Notes under the pieces: generated by a model | Seen by the model: the letters and a program-made list of their open reading frames with translations, nothing else | Told to the model about the DNA's origin: nothing | The model's database searches: none | NCBI GenBank assembly: GCA_007753675.1 | Contig: CP036432.1 | Span: 9,643,381 to 9,707,380 of the forward strand | Reading direction: 5' to 3' | DNA: 64,000 nucleotides | Source: Stieleria magnilauensis | GTDB lineage: Bacteria > Planctomycetota > Planctomycetia > Pirellulales > Pirellulaceae | Translations under genes and position numbers: made by a program | In this document: positions 17,803 to 26,733 of the stretch, piece after piece | Numbering within the stretch: position 1 is the first letter of the stretch | Layout: each line of letters begins with the position of its first letter

Positions 17803-19092
17803 ATGGAACGGGTGGCTCGAATGCGTGACACATTGACGGTGATTTTGGCAGGCGGTCGGGGTTCGCGATTGGAACCCCTGACACGCGACCGCGCGAAACC
17901 CGCGGTGCCCTTTGGTGGTCTCTACCGGATCATCGATTTTGTGCTCAGTAATTGTCTCAACAGCGACATGCGGCGGCTGTTGTTGTTGACTCAGTACAAA
18001 GCCCAATCGTTGGACCGACACATCAATATGGCGTGGCGGAATTACTTCTGTCGCGAACTCGGTGAGTTCATCGACGTCGTTCCGCCCCAGCAGCGAATCG
18101 CGGGCAATTGGTATTCCGGGACCGCCGATGCGGTCTACCAGAACATCTACGCGATCGAGCGGGAACAGCCCGAGCACATCGTCATCCTGGCGGGCGACCA
18201 CATCTACAAAATGAACTACGGGCCGATGGTCGATCACCATCGCAAGCTCGATGCCGACATCACGATCGGTGCGCTGCGCGTGCGGGTCGACGAGGCACGG
18301 CAATTCGGCGTCATGCAAACCGATCTGGACGGCCGCGTCATCGGATTTCAAGAGAAGCCCGAGAACCCGATTGCGACGCCCGAGGACCCCGAGTTCTGCT
18401 TGGCGTCGATGGGGATCTATGTCTTCAATGCCCGGTTCCTGTACGAGCAGCTGTGCGCCGACGCCACGCGGATGGACAGCGATCACGATTTCGGCAAGAA
18501 CATCATCCCCCAGGCGATCGATTCGCACTTGGTCTGCGCGTTTCCGTTCTTGGACGAAAACCGCAAGTCGGACGCGTATTGGCGGGACGTCGGGACGATC
18601 GACGCGTACTACGAAGCGACGATGGACCTGATCAGCATCGATCCGCAGTTGAACTTGTACGACAAGCATTGGCCGGTGCGTGCGTTCCAGCCGATGTTGC
18701 CGCCGCCGAAGTTTGTTTTCGGCAGCGAAGGCATCTCGACGCGTCGGGGGACGGCGATGGATTCGCTGGTTTGCCAGGGCGCGATCATCAGTGGCGGCAG
18801 TGTCGCCCGCAGCGTCATCGGGCCCGGCGTGCGAATCAACAGTTATTCCTCGGTCGAGGACAGCATCTTGTTTGACGAGGTGAACGTCGGGCGGCGCAGC
18901 CGGCTGCGCCGCGTGATCGTCGACAAGGGGGTTTCGATCCCGCCGGAAACCGAGATCGGTTTCGACCCGATCGCCGATGCCGAACGTGGATTCAAGGTCA
19001 CCGAAAGCGGACTGGTCGTGATCAGCCGAGGCGAGTTGATCACACCCCATTGCCCGGCCGAGCCGGCGACGGTGGGACAAGCCGGCGTTTGA
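17803..19092 (+). CDS. glgC: Glucose-1-phosphate adenylyltransferase
   Basis: A 429-residue enzyme making ADP-glucose from ATP and glucose-1-phosphate, the committed step of glycogen synthesis. It has the nucleotide-binding ILAGGRGSRLEPLTRDRAKP, the segment WYSGTADAVYQN, AGDHIYKMNY, FGVMQTD, the substrate-binding EKPENP and SLASMGIYVFN, YWRDVGTIDAYYEA, and a C-terminal left-handed beta-helix. These match bacterial GlgC closely. The start is either ATG 17803 or ATG 17821, and neither has a strong ribosome binding site. No other glycogen gene is adjacent. Confidence 0.95.
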   Translation: MERVARMRDTLTVILAGGRGSRLEPLTRDRAKPAVPFGGLYRIIDFVLSNCLNSDMRRLLLLTQYKAQSLDRHINMAWRNYFCRELGEFIDVVPPQQRIAGNWYSGTADAVYQNIYAIEREQPEHIVILAGDHIYKMNYGPMVDHHRKLDADITIGALRVRVDEARQFGVMQTDLDGRVIGFQEKPENPIATPEDPEFCLASMGIYVFNARFLYEQLCADATRMDSDHDFGKNIIPQAIDSHLVCAFPFLDENRKSDAYWRDVGTIDAYYEATMDLISIDPQLNLYDKHWPVRAFQPMLPPPKFVFGSEGISTRRGTAMDSLVCQGAIISGGSVARSVIGPGVRINSYSSVEDSILFDEVNVGRRSRLRRVIVDKGVSIPPETEIGFDPIADAERGFKVTESGLVVISRGELITPHCPAEPATVGQAGV

Positions 19093-19269
19093 TTGCAGCC
19101 GGCATGTTATCGGCAAGGCGCCACGCAACGCCCCTCGCTCACCTCTTCGGGCAACCAGCGAATGAAAAGACCGGGGAGGGTTCTAAACCTCCGTTGTCCC
19201 GATGGGGCCAGTCGGGCATGATGTGCGTCGAAGCGAACGATTCCTTTCACGCAACCATGGCGAAGCATC

Positions 19270-20691
19270 GTGCCCTATACACCGCCCAGCGAAACGTCGG
19301 ATTCGAACACGCCCCCGGAAAACAACCAGGGCTGGCAAACCACGCCGTATCCCATCACGACGATGCCGCCGGGGATTCCCTACATCGTCGGCAACGAGGC
19401 GGCCGAGCGGTTCAGCTTCTACGGCATGAAGGCGATCCTGACCGTCTTCATGACCCAATACCTGATCGGCAACAGCGGCGACGTCGACCCGATGAGCGAC
19501 AACGACGCCAAGTTCTGGGTCCACACCTTCGTGATGGCCGCCTACTTCACTCCGCTGCTGGGTGCGTTCCTGGCCGACTGGCTGTTCGGAAAATACAAAA
19601 CCATTCTCTACCTCTCGGTGCTCTACTGTTTCGGGCACCTGGCGCTGGCGCTCGACGAAACCCGTTTGGGGCTGGCCATCGGACTGAGCCTGATCGCGCT
19701 GGGCACCGGTGCCATCAAGCCCTGTGTTTCCGCCCACGTCGGTGACCAATTCGGCACCAAGAATTCTCATCTGCTCAGCAAGGTATTCGGCTGGTTCTAC
19801 GTCGCGATCAATCTGGGCGCGTTTGCCTCCACCGTGCTGACGCCCTGGCTGCTGGATCGATACGGACCCCAAATCGCGTTCGGTGTGCCAGGCATCTTGA
19901 TGGCGATCGCGACCTTGTTGTTCTGGATGGGACGCAACAAGTTCGTTCACATTCCCCCCCGCGGCCCCCAAGTCTTTCGCGAGGCATTCACCGGCGAAGG
20001 CGGCCAAGCGCTGCTTCGACTGGCCCCGATCTACATCCTCGTCGCGGTGTTTTGGAGCCTGTTTGATCAGACGGCCAGCGCCTGGGTCTTGCAGGCCGAA
20101 AACATGGACCGCACGGTGATGGGGGTGGAATTATTATCCAGCCAGATCCAAGCGGCCAATCCGTTCCTGATCCTGATCCTGGTGCCGCTGTTCAGCTACG
20201 CCGTCTATCCCGCGATCAGCAAATTCTTTCCGCTCACCCCGCTCCGCAAAATCACGATCGGGATGTTTGTCACCGTCTTTGCGTTCTCGATCAGCGCCTT
20301 GATTGAAACGTCGATTCAGAACGGAGGCACACCGAGTATTTCGTGGCAGGTGTTGGCCTACATTCTGTTGACCGCTGCCGAAGTCATGGTCTCCATCACG
20401 TGCTTGGAATTCAGTTACACGCAGGCACCCAACAGCATGAAAAGTATCGTGATGAGCTTTTACCTGCTGTCGGTCTCCCTGGGCAACTTCATCACCGCCG
20501 GCGTCAATGCCGTGATCAGCAACGCCGACGGTACGTCCAAGTTGCCGGGGGCGTCGTATTACTGGTTCTTCACCGGACTGATGCTGGTCGCCGCCGTGAT
20601 CTTTATCGCCGTCGCGGTGACCTATCGCGGAAAGCAGTACATCCAAGAATCCGAAGTCGACGCGGAAGCCGAAGCCGAAGGAACCGCATAG
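19270..20691 (+). CDS. POT-family proton-dependent peptide transporter
   Basis: A 473-residue inner-membrane transporter of the major facilitator superfamily with about 12 helices. The signature NEAAERFSFYGMKAIL near residues 41-56 and GTGAIKPCVSAHVGDQF match the two PTR2/POT motifs. It imports di- or tripeptides, or other small solutes, with protons. A GTG start at 19270 gives a 30-residue polar N-terminus; ATG 19363 is an alternative but would cut closer to the first helix. It stands alone and is convergent with the csrA-like gene. Confidence 0.92.
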   Translation: MPYTPPSETSDSNTPPENNQGWQTTPYPITTMPPGIPYIVGNEAAERFSFYGMKAILTVFMTQYLIGNSGDVDPMSDNDAKFWVHTFVMAAYFTPLLGAFLADWLFGKYKTILYLSVLYCFGHLALALDETRLGLAIGLSLIALGTGAIKPCVSAHVGDQFGTKNSHLLSKVFGWFYVAINLGAFASTVLTPWLLDRYGPQIAFGVPGILMAIATLLFWMGRNKFVHIPPRGPQVFREAFTGEGGQALLRLAPIYILVAVFWSLFDQTASAWVLQAENMDRTVMGVELLSSQIQAANPFLILILVPLFSYAVYPAISKFFPLTPLRKITIGMFVTVFAFSISALIETSIQNGGTPSISWQVLAYILLTAAEVMVSITCLEFSYTQAPNSMKSIVMSFYLLSVSLGNFITAGVNAVISNADGTSKLPGASYYWFFTGLMLVAAVIFIAVAVTYRGKQYIQESEVDAEAEAEGTA

Positions 20692-20723
20692 GTTCGCAAC
20701 GGCGTGTTGCTGCGATCCCGTCG

Positions 20724-20831
20724 GGATCGGTGGGGCGCGGGGGCGCGTCCGGCACCGGAGGTGGCGCTGCGCTGACCTCCGGCTAATCGCTGCGATCGCT
20801 GCGGATCGGTGGGGCACGGGAACGCGTCGGA
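20724..20831. repeat. Direct 29-nt repeat pair between convergent genes
   Basis: A 29-nt sequence beginning GGATCGGTGGGGCGCGGG occurs at 20724-20752 and again, with four changes, at 20803-20831. Between the copies lies an inverted pair CCGGAGGT/ACCTCCGG. The second copy runs up to the 3' end of the csrA-like gene. The unit may act as a bidirectional terminator or be a dispersed repeat fragment. Confidence 0.6.
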
Positions 20832-20841
20832 CAGCCGAGCG

Positions 20842-21447
20842 TTAGCTCAGCGCGAAGACAACAACCGTCACGGCATCCGGATCTGACAGGAGTTCGTCTC
20901 CTGCTGCCGCCCACTCGGTCGCCAACGCATCGTCGGGCGATTGAGCGACCACCACGGTGCCGGTCGGATCGGAAACCTCTCCGGCGGCTGAATTGGCATA
21001 CCCGACCGACGACTCGGCGACACCGCCGGCGACCGTCCAATCATCGGCGAACGCCGTTTCACAGCGTTCTTCGAAGCGATCGGACTGAAGGCTGGACGCT
21101 TCGCTGCGCAATACCTCCAGTCTCGCCAACGCCTCGTCCAAGGCCGTCAACGCGTCGTCACGATCACCGGCCAACAGCTTTTCTTGAGCAAGCTTTAGCT
21201 TCATCGTGGTTGCGTTGATCTCGGTTTGGATCATCGACATCACTTCGCGGCGGACCACGGCACAAAACGCTTCGCGGGCCGCTGCCTCATTCCCGACAGG
21301 TCGCAGTTCATGCCTGACGACTCGAATATGCCGGGGTGCTTTGATGGCAAGGGTGGCGCGCGAACGCGTCAGACGAACCACCTCGATCGAAACTCCCAAT
21401 CCAAGAAAATCGATGCGGTCATTTTCACGACGAGAGAGCAACAACAT
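20842..21447 (-). CDS. CsrA-domain protein with 140-residue C-terminal extension
   Basis: A 201-residue protein whose first about 60 residues align with carbon storage regulator CsrA: MLLLSRREND, a beta-rich middle, and APRHIRVVRHEL, with Arg6/Arg7 and Arg45 at the RNA-contact positions. CsrA proteins are normally 60-75 residues, so the remaining 140 residues are an added module: a helical, probably coiled-coil part (about 70-125) and an acidic Ala/Val-rich tail. Homodimeric CsrA binds GGA-containing mRNA leaders to control translation. The start has GGAG 7 nt upstream. No flagellar or fliW gene is nearby. The RNA-binding core is credible, and the role of the extension is unknown. Confidence 0.85.
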   Translation of the reverse strand: MLLLSRRENDRIDFLGLGVSIEVVRLTRSRATLAIKAPRHIRVVRHELRPVGNEAAAREAFCAVVRREVMSMIQTEINATTMKLKLAQEKLLAGDRDDALTALDEALARLEVLRSEASSLQSDRFEERCETAFADDWTVAGGVAESSVGYANSAAGEVSDPTGTVVVAQSPDDALATEWAAAGDELLSDPDAVTVVVFALS

Positions 21448-21654
21448 GGATCACTCCATTCACGTTGACACCGCGAAAACGATCCTTTCGTCGCCGCAGT
21501 GGAGCAATGATGAAGCAGTCATGCTTCGGTTTCCCCAAAACATAACGCAACGGTTAAAATGCGAAAACACCAGAATCTGAACCAGATTCGTCCGGCAGCG
21601 TAGAACCTAAGTCTTCTCTCGCATCCACCATCAATCGGCAGCCCCGGGGATCAC

Positions 21655-22389
21655 GTGGAACAGAACGCACACCCCAACCGATCTGGGCGACTGATCAGGG
21701 TCCTGTTTTGGGGCGGCGTGATCGTTTCGATCAAGGTGTTTCTGGCGATTCTGTACCAATATCGGTGGTACTTTCCAGCCGATTTCGATGCGTCGCCGTT
21801 TCTCGCCGGACGCCGATTCAGCTTCGTCGGACTCTATCGCTGGGCATTCTATTTGCACCTGTTCGCCGGACCGGCCGCGTTGATCCTCGGCACGTTCCTG
21901 CTCTTCAGCGGCGGAAAGCCGCGTTGGCGGCGTGTCCATCGCACACTCGGCAAGACACAGTGCGCCCTGATCGGGTTGATGGTCGTCCCCAGCGGTTTGG
22001 TGATGTCGCTGCAAGCATACGCCGGACCGATCGCCCAACTCGGCTTCATCGTCCAGTCGATCTTGACCGGTGCGACGATTCTCGTTGCGGTGTCATTTGT
22101 CCGCGCCGGCAACCTCGCGGCCCACCGTCGCTGGGCAACGCGTTGTTACCTGTTGCTTTGGTCACCGCTGTTGCTGCGCGTCGTGGCGGGATTGATGATC
22201 GTTTCGAATCTGGAATCGGAATGGACGTACCGCTTGAACGCGTGGCTCAGCTGGCTCGTGCCGTTGGCGGTGTATGAATGGGTTTTGATTTCATCCCGGG
22301 CGGAGATGCGATCAAAAAATGCGGTCCTCCGCTTTCTCTTCGCAGACGCGAAAATTCCAACACAAGCCGAAAACAGGAGCACCGCATGA
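21655..22389 (+). CDS. DUF2306 membrane protein
   Basis: A 244-residue integral membrane protein with about six helices, starting at a GTG. The segments FYLHLFAGPAALILGTFLLF, RRVHRTLGKTQ and HRRWATRCYLLLWSPLLLRV, with conserved His residues in or near helices, are typical of DUF2306. Its function is not established. The His pattern suggests a cytochrome- or ferric-reductase-like arrangement, but that is speculative. The stop overlaps the start of the DUF1559 gene (ATGA). Confidence 0.8.
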   Translation: MEQNAHPNRSGRLIRVLFWGGVIVSIKVFLAILYQYRWYFPADFDASPFLAGRRFSFVGLYRWAFYLHLFAGPAALILGTFLLFSGGKPRWRRVHRTLGKTQCALIGLMVVPSGLVMSLQAYAGPIAQLGFIVQSILTGATILVAVSFVRAGNLAAHRRWATRCYLLLWSPLLLRVVAGLMIVSNLESEWTYRLNAWLSWLVPLAVYEWVLISSRAEMRSKNAVLRFLFADAKIPTQAENRSTA

Positions 22390-23576
22390 ATCAACGAACA
22401 AAACCCTCCGGAATGACGTTGATCGAGTTGCTGGTCGTGATTGCGGTCATCGGCGTCTTGGTCGGGCTGATGTTGCCCACCGTGCGCACCTCGCGAGAAG
22501 CGGCGCGACGGATGAGCTGTTCCAACAACATCAAACAAGTCGGCCTGGCGTTTCACAACTATCACTCGGCCAACGAGCAACTTCCCATGCAGATGGGCGG
22601 TACTTTTGACCCGTGTTCCGATTCCGGAGGCACGTCCGCACCGGGCAACAACCGGTACCGCTTGAGCGCGCTGGTCGGGTTGCTGCCGTTCCTCGAACAG
22701 CAAACAACCTGGCAAGCGATTGCCGACGGAGAATCATCGTCTAACGACACCACGTATGCGCCGATGGGGCCGGCACCTTGGACGCGTGGATTCCATCCAT
22801 GGCAAACGGAGTTCCCTGTCTTTCGTTGCCCTTCCGATCCAGGCCTCGGCTTGCCCGCGCACGGTCGCGCCAATCTGGCTGTCTGCTTGGGCGACGCGAC
22901 CGCGGGGATGAACACCGGTCCGATCCGATGGAGCCAAGACGCACAAGCCTGGGTCACCGATCGCAGCGATGAAGTGGCGGCGTCCGGTCGCGGGGCGTTC
23001 GTTCCCCGGCGAGCGACGCGATGGCGGGACATTCACGACGGATTGAGCAACACGATCTTGGCTGGAGAAATCTCCACCGACCTGGAGGACGGTGACATTC
23101 GAACCTCTGGATCGTTGCTGAATGATTGGGCCATGATTCACGATGTCCCTAAACTTTGCGAAAACCAAATCGATCCCCAACGGCCGATGTTCTGGTCCCG
23201 CACGGATGACCACCCCAATCGCTTCGGTAGCGAGGACCAGAAACGCGGCTTTCGTTGGGCCGACGGAGCGGCGTTGTACACCGGGTTCAATACGATCCTG
23301 CCGCCGAACCGAGAGGTTTGTCTGGCCGGGGGTGATTCCGGCATCGGCATGCTGCCTCCATCAAGTCGTCACCAGGGCGGCGTGCACGTGTTGATGGCTG
23401 ACGGAGCGGTGATCTTTATGACCGATTCGGTCGACAGCGGAGATCCGAACATCGGTACCGTCGTCCTAGGCGGAACCGGCCCGCGTGCCCCCGGCAGTCA
23501 CAGCCCCTACGGATTGTGGGGTGCACTGGGAACACGAGCCCAAGGCGAAATGATTGAGGAGCAGCTGAATCAGTAG
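22386..23576 (+). CDS. DUF1559 protein with type IV prepilin-like N-terminus
   Basis: A 396-residue protein beginning with a prepilin signal: SGM then TLIELLVVIAVIGVLVGLML with Glu14, so a prepilin peptidase probably cleaves after Met10. A REAARRMSCSNNIKQVGLAFHNYHS segment and the C-terminal HQGGVHVLMADGAV motif define DUF1559, a family strongly expanded in planctomycetes. These proteins are presumed to be pseudopilins of a secretion or surface structure. The ATG at 22386 overlaps the DUF2306 stop and has AGGAG upstream; the frame extends to 22278 without homology. Confidence 0.93.
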   Translation: MNQRTKPSGMTLIELLVVIAVIGVLVGLMLPTVRTSREAARRMSCSNNIKQVGLAFHNYHSANEQLPMQMGGTFDPCSDSGGTSAPGNNRYRLSALVGLLPFLEQQTTWQAIADGESSSNDTTYAPMGPAPWTRGFHPWQTEFPVFRCPSDPGLGLPAHGRANLAVCLGDATAGMNTGPIRWSQDAQAWVTDRSDEVAASGRGAFVPRRATRWRDIHDGLSNTILAGEISTDLEDGDIRTSGSLLNDWAMIHDVPKLCENQIDPQRPMFWSRTDDHPNRFGSEDQKRGFRWADGAALYTGFNTILPPNREVCLAGGDSGIGMLPPSSRHQGGVHVLMADGAVIFMTDSVDSGDPNIGTVVLGGTGPRAPGSHSPYGLWGALGTRAQGEMIEEQLNQ

Positions 23577-23612
23577 GCTGGCCTTGTCAGATCGTCACGG
23601 ACCGCTACCGGA

Positions 23613-24449
23613 TCATTGATTCAGCCGATCGAGCAACCGCTGCAATTTCCAGTGCGTCATCGAAGTGGTGGAAACCACAATCCATTGACGGTCTCGAATC
23701 GTCGAAGCGATGATCGTCGAGTTCCCACCGAGCCGTTCCCACGTATCAGGGTCGATGCTGGTTTCAATCATGTCCATCAGGGATTCGAAATCGGGAGAGG
23801 TCTCACCGATCCCAGTTGATCGCGAAACGGAGTCCCAAGGGGCACGCGGTCTCATGCTGATCAATGGCGTCACATCATAGATCCTCGTCGCCAAGTCGTC
23901 TTCGGCGGCTTCGATCGTGGTGAGGATCACCTGACCGCGAACGATCATCAGTGTCAAATGCAAGTCTCTCACACGATTCAAGACATCATCGATCAAACTG
24001 GGACGCCCCTCCATCACCGCGACTTCATCCTGCTGCCACCATTTCGCCCGCTCCGCGTGTCGTCGCTGTGAACGCGTCTGCTCATGCGTCATCACTCCCG
24101 CGCCGATTGGAGAATCCGGATCGATTCCGATTTCCTCCAATGCCCTCTGATCCAGGAACACCGGAACCTGTTCACTGAGTTCCGCCGCCATCTGGCTCAG
24201 TGGCAAACCGGGAACCCAATGAAACGGCGACGGCTTCATCAACGCAACGGTCAGCAACCGCTCCTGCTTCACACTCATCAGCGGATCACAAGGAAAGGAA
24301 ACCACCGGCCCACCGGCTTTCGTCACCGCTGAACTCGAAATGTCATCACTCAGGCCCGGGCTGAGCCAATGACGAGAAACTGCGGTCGTTTGCGCCGACA
24401 CCAGACCTGGCGACAGGAAGAGCAGAAACGACAAGGCGATGAATCTCAT
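23613..24449 (-). CDS. Exported protein with secretin/STN-like domain
   Basis: A 278-residue protein with a signal peptide (about 1-19). Residues 145-195 resemble the short secretin and STN-type domain (LTLMIVRGQVILTTIEAAEDDLATRIYDVTPLI). The C-terminal part has SLMDMIETSIDPDTWERLGG followed by a beta-strand-rich end, a module repeated in many planctomycete proteins and also present at 55120-55917 in this window. It is probably periplasmic. The role is unknown; a link to pilus or secretion assembly is an inference from the domain and the neighbouring DUF1559 gene. It is convergent with that gene. Confidence 0.8.
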   Translation of the reverse strand: MRFIALSFLLFLSPGLVSAQTTAVSRHWLSPGLSDDISSSAVTKAGGPVVSFPCDPLMSVKQERLLTVALMKPSPFHWVPGLPLSQMAAELSEQVPVFLDQRALEEIGIDPDSPIGAGVMTHEQTRSQRRHAERAKWWQQDEVAVMEGRPSLIDDVLNRVRDLHLTLMIVRGQVILTTIEAAEDDLATRIYDVTPLISMRPRAPWDSVSRSTGIGETSPDFESLMDMIETSIDPDTWERLGGNSTIIASTIRDRQWIVVSTTSMTHWKLQRLLDRLNQ

Positions 24450-24509
24450 GAACGTGGTGCTCCTCTTGTGGGGTCCGCATCATGCTTGCCGATCAAGTCA
24501 TCGGGAATC

Positions 24510-24540
24510 GCAAGCTGGAAGCTTACGTCACTGCACTTGG
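24510..24540. repeat. Repeat family B copy
   Basis: GCAAGCTGGAAGCTTACGTC is one base different from copies at 43.5 and 63.2 kb. It lies in the 214-nt divergent region between the secretin-domain gene and the DUF4139 gene. No promoter was identified around it. Confidence 0.7.
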
Positions 24541-24663
24541 CATGCCGAATGCATCTTCACCGTCGGGCACGCAACGTTCAGACATCAACGTTTGATTTTG
24601 CGTCGCAGTCAATCATGCGACTGTAGCGTTTTGCTACAGCAGACCACTCAACGAGGTTGGAAC

Positions 24664-26571
24664 ATGCAAGCGATCATCGGAATTGTCAAAGACGCCGCCT
24701 TCTTTCGTAGGATCGTGTTTGCATCGACCGCGGCGTTGCTACTTTCCTGTGGCTGCGTTTCCGCGCAGGAGCCGAAGACCGCGCAGGATCCGAAGGCCGT
24801 GGTCGACGTGGACAGTCCTATCACGGCGGTCACCGTCTTTCGACGTCAAGCCAACGTCGTGCGAGAAATCAATGTTGCACCGTCCGCTGAAGGTCAAATG
24901 ATCCGCGTCACGGGGTTACCGAAAACCATCCGCGATCAATCGGTTCGCTGGGAATCCGACGCCGAAATCACGGTCCGTTCGTTGCGTGTCACGCCGCATC
25001 AAATCCCGCCGGACGATGCAAGAAGACGACAGCGGGAAGAAGAACGAACGGTGCAAAACCAAGCCCTGCAAGACGCGGCACATGAAGTCGCGGTCATTGA
25101 ACAAGACCTCGAAACGATTGAGGATCTGGTGACGTTTTCGTCCGCGCAGACCAACGACGATCTCAGGCAATCCGAACTGAAAGTCGACTCGGTCACGGCG
25201 ATTGCGGATTTCGTCATGCAGCGCCGGCGAGCGCTCGCCAAAGAACTGCACGTGGCGCGACGGGAGTTACAGACGCTACAGAATCAAATGGAAGAATCGA
25301 TGCGTCAAAGTCAAAACGAAACCGATTCAAAACCCGCAGCGACCTTTGATGCGACGTTGATGATCGACGCGCCGAGCGGCGGGTTGCTGCGGTTGAGCTA
25401 TTGGGTGGACGAGGTTTCTTGGGAGCCGCAGTACACCATTCACGCAACGGCCCGCCAGCAAGGTGCCGATGAGTTTGTCGTTCAACTGGACGGGACCGTC
25501 ATGCAACACAGTGGTGAAGATTGGCGAGGCGTTCGGTTGGCATTCTGTACCGGTGTGCCCAACTTGCAAGCCGCCACACCGCTGTTGGTACCGCTAAGAG
25601 TCTCGGTCAACCAGAAGGCGGGCGATCAAACCGATCCGATGGCCGGCTATGCCAAGTCTTCGCAGTCGGCGGGCACCCCGCCGGCCTGGGAGGACCCGGC
25701 GTTGTGGCAACGCAACCTTGCATTGAACACCGAAGCGGCGGGCCGTCAGGTATACGAAATCAATCGGCGGCAAAGTGTGCAGCGGGAAATGGCCGATGAC
25801 GCGAACACCAACCTGACCGACGAAACCTATCGCGTAGCCGAACGGATCGATGTGGCCGACCAGACCGCCGACCAGGCGATCACGATTCTGCGTTGGGCCA
25901 TTAAAAGCCCGATCTATCGTGTCGTCACGCCGTTGCTGAGCAGTTTCGCCTATCGCGAGGCCGCGTTGGAAAACGAAACCGGCCAAAGTCTGGTCGGCGG
26001 CGACGCCACCGTCTTTCTGGATGGACGATTCGTCGGACGCACCACGCTGCCACCGACCGCCGCAGGTGGCGAGTTTGCCGTCGGATTGGGAGCCGACCGA
26101 CAAGTCCGCACGCGACGCGAATTACTCGCCCGCGAAGAATCCATTCAAGGTGGCAACCGACTCTCCAAACTCGAATACCGACTCGTCATTTCCAACTACC
26201 ATCCTGAAGAGATTGAGATTCAGTTGTATGACCGAATTCCGATCACCAGCGATTCAGGAACGGTCAACGTCGTGACAGATTCCGCTTCATTGGGAAACCT
26301 GTCCGCCGACGCCAAGTACCTGCGGATGCAGCGTCCGACAGGCATCCTGCGTTGGGATTTGACGATCCCCGCCAAACGCTTCGGAAGCAACGCGTATGAT
26401 CATCACTACGTCTACACGATCGAAATGGACCGGACTCAATCGATCGTCAGCAACGACGTCGAACAGCAGATGCGCAGCGACCTGCGATTCAATCGATCCG
26501 GCGGAGGCGGGATGGGGGGAGGTTTTGGCGGAGCCATGGGAGGCGGGATGGGAGGAGGCGGTTCGTTTTAA
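24664..26571 (+). CDS. DUF4140/DUF4139 (MuiA-like) exported protein
   Basis: A 635-residue protein with a signal peptide whose LSCGC may act as a lipobox. An N-terminal DUF4140 domain begins PITAVTVFRRQANVVREI, a long coiled coil follows at about 115-215, and the DUF4139 domain runs from about residue 225 (LLRLSYWVDEVSWEPQYTIHA) to about 610. The C-terminus ends in a Gly/Met-rich tail. The family is called mucoidy inhibitor A-like, and its biochemical activity is unknown. The ATG at 24664 has GAGG about 8 nt upstream; a longer frame to 24439 crosses repeat B and is rejected. Confidence 0.88.
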   Translation: MQAIIGIVKDAAFFRRIVFASTAALLLSCGCVSAQEPKTAQDPKAVVDVDSPITAVTVFRRQANVVREINVAPSAEGQMIRVTGLPKTIRDQSVRWESDAEITVRSLRVTPHQIPPDDARRRQREEERTVQNQALQDAAHEVAVIEQDLETIEDLVTFSSAQTNDDLRQSELKVDSVTAIADFVMQRRRALAKELHVARRELQTLQNQMEESMRQSQNETDSKPAATFDATLMIDAPSGGLLRLSYWVDEVSWEPQYTIHATARQQGADEFVVQLDGTVMQHSGEDWRGVRLAFCTGVPNLQAATPLLVPLRVSVNQKAGDQTDPMAGYAKSSQSAGTPPAWEDPALWQRNLALNTEAAGRQVYEINRRQSVQREMADDANTNLTDETYRVAERIDVADQTADQAITILRWAIKSPIYRVVTPLLSSFAYREAALENETGQSLVGGDATVFLDGRFVGRTTLPPTAAGGEFAVGLGADRQVRTRRELLAREESIQGGNRLSKLEYRLVISNYHPEEIEIQLYDRIPITSDSGTVNVVTDSASLGNLSADAKYLRMQRPTGILRWDLTIPAKRFGSNAYDHHYVYTIEMDRTQSIVSNDVEQQMRSDLRFNRSGGGGMGGGFGGAMGGGMGGGGSF

Positions 26572-26733
26572 GGGCGTGCAGAACACTGTCCACGAAAGCG
26601 ATGGCCAGCGGCGTGTGTCACGATCACAACCTCGCGCCACGTGCTGGGACCATCGGGCGACGGCGCTCCATGGGGGACACCGCAGATTGTCCACGAATCA
26701 CACGAATGCCAAGGGGAGGCAAGAAAGCTGGGC

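Noticed and set aside
17530..19128. 532-codon frame antisense to glgC
   Set aside because: It is the complement of a clear GlgC frame, has low-complexity Arg/Asp composition and no recognisable motif; long antisense frames are expected in this GC-rich DNA.
24439..24663. 75-residue N-terminal extension of the DUF4139 protein
   Set aside because: Crosses repeat B, lacks a signal peptide, and the ATG at 24664 has a ribosome binding site followed by a good signal sequence.
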